This document shows, piece after piece, positions 59,171 to 64,000 of a stretch of 64,000 nt of DNA. Where the stretch lies: the NCBI GenBank assembly GCA_037576195.1, contig CM075102.1, positions 36,824,745-36,888,744 on the forward strand, in the 5' to 3' direction. Origin of the DNA: Phytoseiulus persimilis. Lineage: Eukaryota; Arthropoda; Arachnida; Mesostigmata; Phytoseiidae. The translations under genes were made by a program, and so were the position numbers. Under the pieces are notes generated by a model. That model had not been told where the DNA came from. It ran no database searches and saw nothing but the letters and a program-made list of their open reading frames with translations. The stretch's first letter is position 1. Every line of letters begins with the position of its first letter.

Positions 59171-59918
59171 TACTGAATCTCGCAAATCGGCTCAAATGTT
59201 TTTTTTTTTCAACTTCCCTCAAAAAAACAGTCGACAAACTCCTGAAGTCGACCTATCGAATTCGTAAGTGTCGAGGTCGACGATGGATAGGAACGCCCGG
59301 CAACTCCAGATTTATAGCACAGGATCTGTGAGGAGGACGATAGATCGTTTCAACCTTGACCTCAAGATCGACCTCCTGACAAGATCGCGTCCTCTCTGCA
59401 TTTTGGCCCCTAACTCCTCAGGGAAGCCGGATTAGGGAAATTTTCCGATGGCGGAAAACACCGACATTGGTCCAAAGTACCCGACAAGTGAGTTGTAGGG
59501 TCGATCCGACAACTTTTTCAAAAAATTGAGGGGGCGGGATTTTCGGGGGGGAAAAAAGTTCTCGGATCGACTCGACAGCTCCCTGGTCGGGTAGTCTCGA
59601 CCATTCTAAGAACTTTTTGCGATCGAAAATTTTTCCGAATCCGGCTTCCCTGAGGAGTTACGGGTCAAAATGCAAAGAAGACGCGATCTTGTCAGGAGGT
59701 CGATCTTGAGGTCAAGGTTTAAACGATCTTTCGTCCTCCTCACAGATCCTGAGCTAGAAATCTGGAGTTGCCGGGCGTTTGAGCAGCATCTTATCCTGCG
59801 TCGAACTAGACACTTATGAATTCGATCGGTCGAATAAAGAAGTTCGTCGACTGTTTTTTTGAGAAAAGTTGAAAAACAAAAACGGCAATCTTTGGGCCGA
59901 TTTGCGAAATTCAGTTCT
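59171..59918. repeat. Large palindrome (two arms of about 370 bp)
   Basis: The sequence from 59171 rightwards matches the reverse complement of the sequence from 59918 leftwards almost to the centre near 59545. Matching blocks from outside in include CGCAAATCGGC, AAAAAAACAGTCGAC, CGCCCGGCAACTCCAGAT, TCTGTGAGGAGGACGA, CTTGACCTCAAGATCGACCT, TAACTCCTCAGGGAAGCCGG and GTCGATCCGA. The arms differ by scattered substitutions and small indels. Confidence 0.75.
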
Positions 59919-60003
59919 CGGGATCGCTACAAACAAGAGTTGGAAGCGAGCATTGGTCGGAAAGCGACCGGTGTGTCGAGATCGGCACAAGAACTGGATT
60001 TCG

Positions 60004-60329
60004 CTCCATGACAATGCCGTTCTCACGTGACAGCACCGACGAGGGACGAGCTCGGATGCGAAATCCTACCTCACCTTTTTCACCACCCTTTCACTCACCA
60101 CTTCCCAGCCTTGGCGCCATCTGACTATCACCTCTTCATTTCCCTGGGACGCGTTATGGGAAACAACTGGTTTCGCTCTCGGGGGAGAGTCCGAAATCGG
60201 CTCCTCGGTGAGTTGAAAACTCGGGAATCCTATGGCATTGTTTCGATTCGGGAAGGAATTGGGGAATCTCTCAATAAAACCGGTTTCACACCGGAGGACC
60301 TAGTGTTTCAAAACGGCAGCAAGCGGTAG
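60004..60329 (+). pseudogene. Mariner transposase C-terminal remnant
   Basis: HDNAVLT and APSDYHLF are the two diagnostic mariner motifs around the last catalytic acidic residues. They lie in different frames, separated by a stop, so the gene is broken. Confidence 0.6.
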
Positions 60330-60334
60330 ACCCG

Positions 60335-63300
60335 GAATTGTTAAGGGTTCGAAGCTCAGCAGCTGCCTGCTTGCATTTGGACTCATGGAAGTCTGAGCCC
60401 TGGAATTCGATCGTTCGAAACTTCGTTTCCAGAATACCCGAAATGATCCGAATAACAGCCTGCACACACGAGCGGATTTGGTGGACTGCTCGAGGATCGA
60501 AATATCGCGATTTTCGATCCCGTCAAATCTGCGAATATGTTTCCGTGTTTTCCCAATGTGACCGTGAAGTTCGATGAATGATAAGATGTTCAGCTTCAGT
60601 TCAAGCTACGAAATGTGAAACGAAAGAAGTGCGACTACGAACTCGCTGAACATTCCGTCCTGAGCAGAGTGAATTTCCGTCAACCGTATTCACTCGCCGG
60701 ATCACGAAACTTCATCACTGACGTGTCCGTGTTCCTGAAACACCTCCAAAACTGAGAGTAAACCTACGTTGAACTCCTCGGTACGCGAGCCGCTGCCCTC
60801 TCGTTGGGCGAGAACCCCAGTTACCGCTTTTACGTTCTGTGAATCCAGACGAGGCGTAGAATTCGATACCGAGGAATCACTCTGGGATCACCTGTGTGAC
60901 CCTCTCTCTTGTGATCATCGATTCGAGGTTAGGGTTGAGGGGTGGCATTGTCCGAAAAAATCGCCGATTAGCACTCCTTTTTCTTACGCCACTGGGCTCG
61001 ACGGATTGAGTATTCGGCGGTCGTTTTCTGAACTCCCTGACGGTTCTTCATGATTTTTGGCGAATAAAGTGCGGACGAATGCTTGAATGACGGATGCTCA
61101 AGCTGTGATTCTCATTCAGGCCGTTGCCAAGTATGATATTCCTGCACTACCTCCTGAATCCGTGATCGATTTTCGAGTATCTTAGCAATGCTCCGATCCA
61201 GAGGCTCATTGAGTACCGGAAGCGCATTGTTCCCACATCAACCTCATTCTGAGGACTGAGCGGAGAACCCTTCCGTACTCTGAGCTGAAGTTCGCTACCT
61301 ATGGATCACCTCTCCGTGACTCCCGAACCGTCGAACAGGGCGCGCCCCGACCGGAATTCTCACTTACCCACAAACCATCCCAGTGTGAACAGTTCATCTC
61401 TCCCAGACATTCTCCGCTGGATCATTCCAGAGATGTTTTTCGAAAAACTCCCTCACGAAAGCATCTCTGAGCCTTCCAGAGAGTATTATTGCGTTTCCCA
61501 AAGCAACAGGAGGAGGGGGGGGGGGGCGGCACAAAGTAATATTGGGCTCTTCCTGTGGAATCGATGCAATGCTCGTACGTATGAATGATCCTGGAATTCG
61601 GCCTGATACCCCAATCCACAGGCCTGAAAACGGGCGACCACGGCTCCGTTGGAAGTCCCCCCTACCCATGGGAGTTTCCTCCATCCATGCTCATGGGAGT
61701 TTCTCAAAAGTCTTCTTCTCGCCATATTCGGGTCTCGCTCCCTATGGATGTTGGCCTGTGTCTTTCAAAGAGACCCGCTCTACATTTAGCTTCCCCCATA
61801 TCTGGTCAACATTATGAAGGAGACTCCGTCCTGATAAGAGAGTGTGAAGCGAGACCGCAAGCCGTTTTACCGGGAATTGGAGGGGTAAGAAGGAATGAGG
61901 ATACGGAAGCGGAATGCCCCGTGTGCGTCACGGTAAACGATTCAGGTGGGTTATTCCCGATCGGACTCTTAGCGTTGGAATCTATCGCGAACACAGAGTC
62001 AGACGTTCGAGTTTCAGGAATGTAACAGACTAGAAGGGTTGAACGCAGTCGAGGGAAACGGACCCGATAAGTTCAAGCCGTTTCGTTCATCTCCATGTTC
62101 CCTGGGTTTCGGACATGACCCCAAGAGCCCAGTCTCGAACGGAACACGTGGCTCTGATCTCTACATTCTCGGGAGCTCGAAACCGATCACAGCGACCCAG
62201 TTAAAGAAGAACGCCATTCTGGATTGGACGCAGGCTTCATTGTGAAATCTTTGCTGAGGCCTTAGCTCGAGTCACTTGAGTGAATATGAATGCCCGCGCG
62301 GCTCACGAGTAGATACCGCCTCCGAAATACGGCAGATACAAGAGTCGCCATTATTTCAATCACTAGCGGGTTCTCATCTTGCTTGTGAGACGAGAATACA
62401 TACATGGACCTCGGTCTATACAACTTTGATTTTCGCCCGTTCCCCGAGCACCCCATACCCAGTAAGAAACGTAAATTAATGTCAACATACGAAAATATTC
62501 GCCATTCGATCCAAATTCACGTCTATTGGTACTGGGGAATTTTCGAACTCAGGTGGTCGTCCCGTTTCGAAGTGCCAGCCTCCTCAACATCGTTCTGGCG
62601 CTGTTTCTGCCGTTTCTGGAGTTGTTCCTTCCACCGATGCTTCGGTAGTGAAGTTTCCGACAGATCAACTTGGTTGGTTTGCATCTTGAAGGCGAATCGA
62701 ATATGATCCAAAACCGTGATCATGTTAAAGTACTGGAATTTGAAAGGAAAGTCAGAATCGTAGAATTCTAAGAGGAATACTTCCTACTCCTCGTTTATCT
62801 TCTTCCCTCCGAGCTGCTCGTCCGCTCGCTTCCTCCCGTAAGTTCAACAAAGCTTCCCACCTCGAACGAACGCATGCAGAGATATCTCCGGCGGTTGGAG
62901 TTAGTTAGGCAGTAACGAGTATTCGTCGTGTGAGTTCCGTGTCGCCTCTGCAGATTGGAGAGGGAGAAGGACTTTCAACGTTTCGCTGATGAAGCTTACG
63001 GAGGTCAAGAATGTGCATCCTTGAAGCACGGCTCATGTCCTGATGGGAAAGCTGAGCGCTTATGAGTTAGCGAATCGATCATCGCACGGAACTATCCTTG
63101 TGGCATATTGTCCTGCTGAGGACGCGGTGTCATCATGGAACAATTGCGCAAGAAGTTCTGCTGCGCGTTTCAACCGTCAAAAAAGTCTCAAAACTTCCCG
63201 CGCCCCCTTGTGGAGCCGTGTTTTCTACTGGGTTCGAAGCCACGCAACCCGAGGGGCAGTCTCGAAGCAGAGCGACGACTGATGGGGGCTGCGCCCGCGC

Positions 63301-63360
63301 AGAACGCGCCCATATTCAAGGACTCCGAGTGATTGTCGACGTAAACTCCATAATCAAGAT
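60335..63360. other. No gene recognised
   Basis: Plus-strand frames of 79-146 codons (the longest 61585-62025) lack relatives I can name. A run of twelve G lies at 61515-61526. Confidence 0.35.
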
Positions 63361-63367
63361 GGATCGC

Positions 63368-63907
63368 TGATCATCTCCACTGGAAGTCGGCCATATTCGG
63401 CGGAACGAGACTGACTCGGTCTCGTTCCCAGGTCCCGTCACTCCCTGACGCAGCCGCGTCGTCTACCTCGGAGTACTTTATTAGAGCAGCCAAGGCGGCA
63501 GATGCCTTGTTCTCCTCGGTTGGTGACTGGCTCGGCGACATCGACGACGACCTCAACGGCGCCAACGAAAGCCTTTTGTGTCAAAGCCACGGGCTCTTTC
63601 TGGCCTGTCTGTGGGTGCGGTAATGACTCAGATATGAGCGGAAAAATGCCGGGATTCTGCCGAGACAGCGAGCAATGCAAGTCACGAACACCATCAATAT
63701 CCGCAGGTCCAACCAATATGCGTCGGCGGTGTGAAGCCCCAACATTCGACGCTTTAAGCGTTCGCCTCCGGTGCGCGAAGAGCATGCTCACACAACGATG
63801 GCGCACCGCCACGCAGTCAATAGCTATTCGTATTCTCCGAGAAAGACGTCGTCGCGATTCGACTCGAAGGAGATTTCCAACACCTGATTCCAACAGAGCA
63901 CCGACTC
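63368..63907 (-). other. 3' region of the receptor gene; terminal exon unresolved
   Basis: Two minus-strand frames compete for the cytoplasmic tail. The one in phase with the 63910 donor would start after TCTCGGCAG (NPGIFPLISESL) and stop in GCVRE near 63446. The other (63371-63565, SSMSPSQSPTEENKASAALA) looks more protein-like but needs a phase-2 entry. Confidence 0.3.
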
Positions 63908-63909
63908 AC

Positions 63910-64000
63910 CGTGTCTCTTTTGTCTCTGGTGATGTGTTCGAACATGATTTCTACGATACAGATGAGAAATGCGGCACAGAGGCCCATGAACAACAGAATG
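63910..64000 (-). CDS. Last membrane segment of a probable ionotropic glutamate-type receptor (partial)
   Basis: Thirty codons entering from the right edge read ILLFMGLCAAFLICIVEIMF followed by EHITRDKRDT, then a consensus donor GTGAGT. A hydrophobic helix with a Glu near its end and a basic cytoplasmic start is typical of the fourth membrane segment of ionotropic glutamate receptors and arthropod IR chemoreceptors. Only this piece is visible, so the assignment rests on one helix; other single-helix ends remain possible. Confidence 0.45.

Larger units (their letters stand above)
59021..60330 (+). mobile_element. Decayed mariner-like element with internal palindrome
   Basis: At the left, TACAGGGTGGTCATCGTAAG looks like a mariner-type terminal repeat next to a TA. 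At the right, the plus strand at 60004-60329 holds a transposase C-terminus: HDNAVLT (compare HDNARPH) just before a stop, then after a frame change FPALAPSDYHLFISLGRVMG and a final conserved stretch. The span of about 1.3 kb is typical for mariner, but the middle is replaced by a large inverted repeat. The right terminal repeat was not found. Confidence 0.5.

Noticed and set aside
61515..61526. Run of twelve G
   Set aside because: A simple homopolymer; no function claimed.
1..64000. CRISPR arrays, operons or other bacterial systems
   Set aside because: No regularly spaced repeats or bacterial gene arrangement; genes are spliced and carry eukaryotic promoter and poly(A) signals.

Overview
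The window is eukaryotic, most likely from a chelicerate arthropod (mite or tick). The cuticle protein at 1323-1766 has the chelicerate form of the Rebers-Riddiford chitin-binding domain, and every other recognisable gene is animal-type and usually intron-split. Several well-supported introns are only 33-43 bases long, so coding exons are short and single-frame translation gives a poor view of this DNA. Naming the order is inference; no species is claimed.

Layout. At 1.2-7.7 kb is a compact plus-strand run: a cuticle protein with TATA box and poly(A) signal, a multi-exon lipocalin-like secreted protein, a single-pass membrane protein pieced together from five short exons, and a 625-residue secreted protein rich in Arg, Glu and Asp. 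At 8.2-13.2 kb on the minus strand is an acid-lipase gene in six recognised exons, with an intact Ser-Asp-His triad and a Pro-rich C-terminal tail of about 309 residues. A possible signal-peptide exon for it lies near 14.5 kb. At 49.5-52.6 kb on the minus strand is an ABHD4/ABHD5-type alpha/beta hydrolase in seven exons. At 55.3-56.4 kb on the minus strand is an intronless SLC35G1-like transporter. At 63.9-64.0 kb the last membrane segment of a probable ionotropic glutamate-type receptor enters from the right edge on the minus strand.

Between these genes, roughly 14-49 kb and 57-63.9 kb, recognised coding is sparse and decayed repeats are found: a 193-bp hAT-type MITE with a perfect 8-bp target duplication, a 193-bp element with 13-bp inverted ends, a diverged direct-repeat pair about 1.9 kb apart, a frameshifted pogo/Tigger transposase remnant, a possible copia integrase scrap, and a palindrome of about 750 bp beside a mariner transposase remnant. 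Many open frames of 60-200 codons occur on both strands here; most look like chance because they match no known family and often overlap on opposite strands.

The lipase, the ABHD-type hydrolase and the lipocalin all concern lipids, but they lie on different strands and up to 50 kb apart, so no joint regulation is implied. The entries best worth following up are the lipase tail, the charged secreted protein, the altered catalytic residues of the ABHD-type enzyme, the very short introns and the large palindrome.
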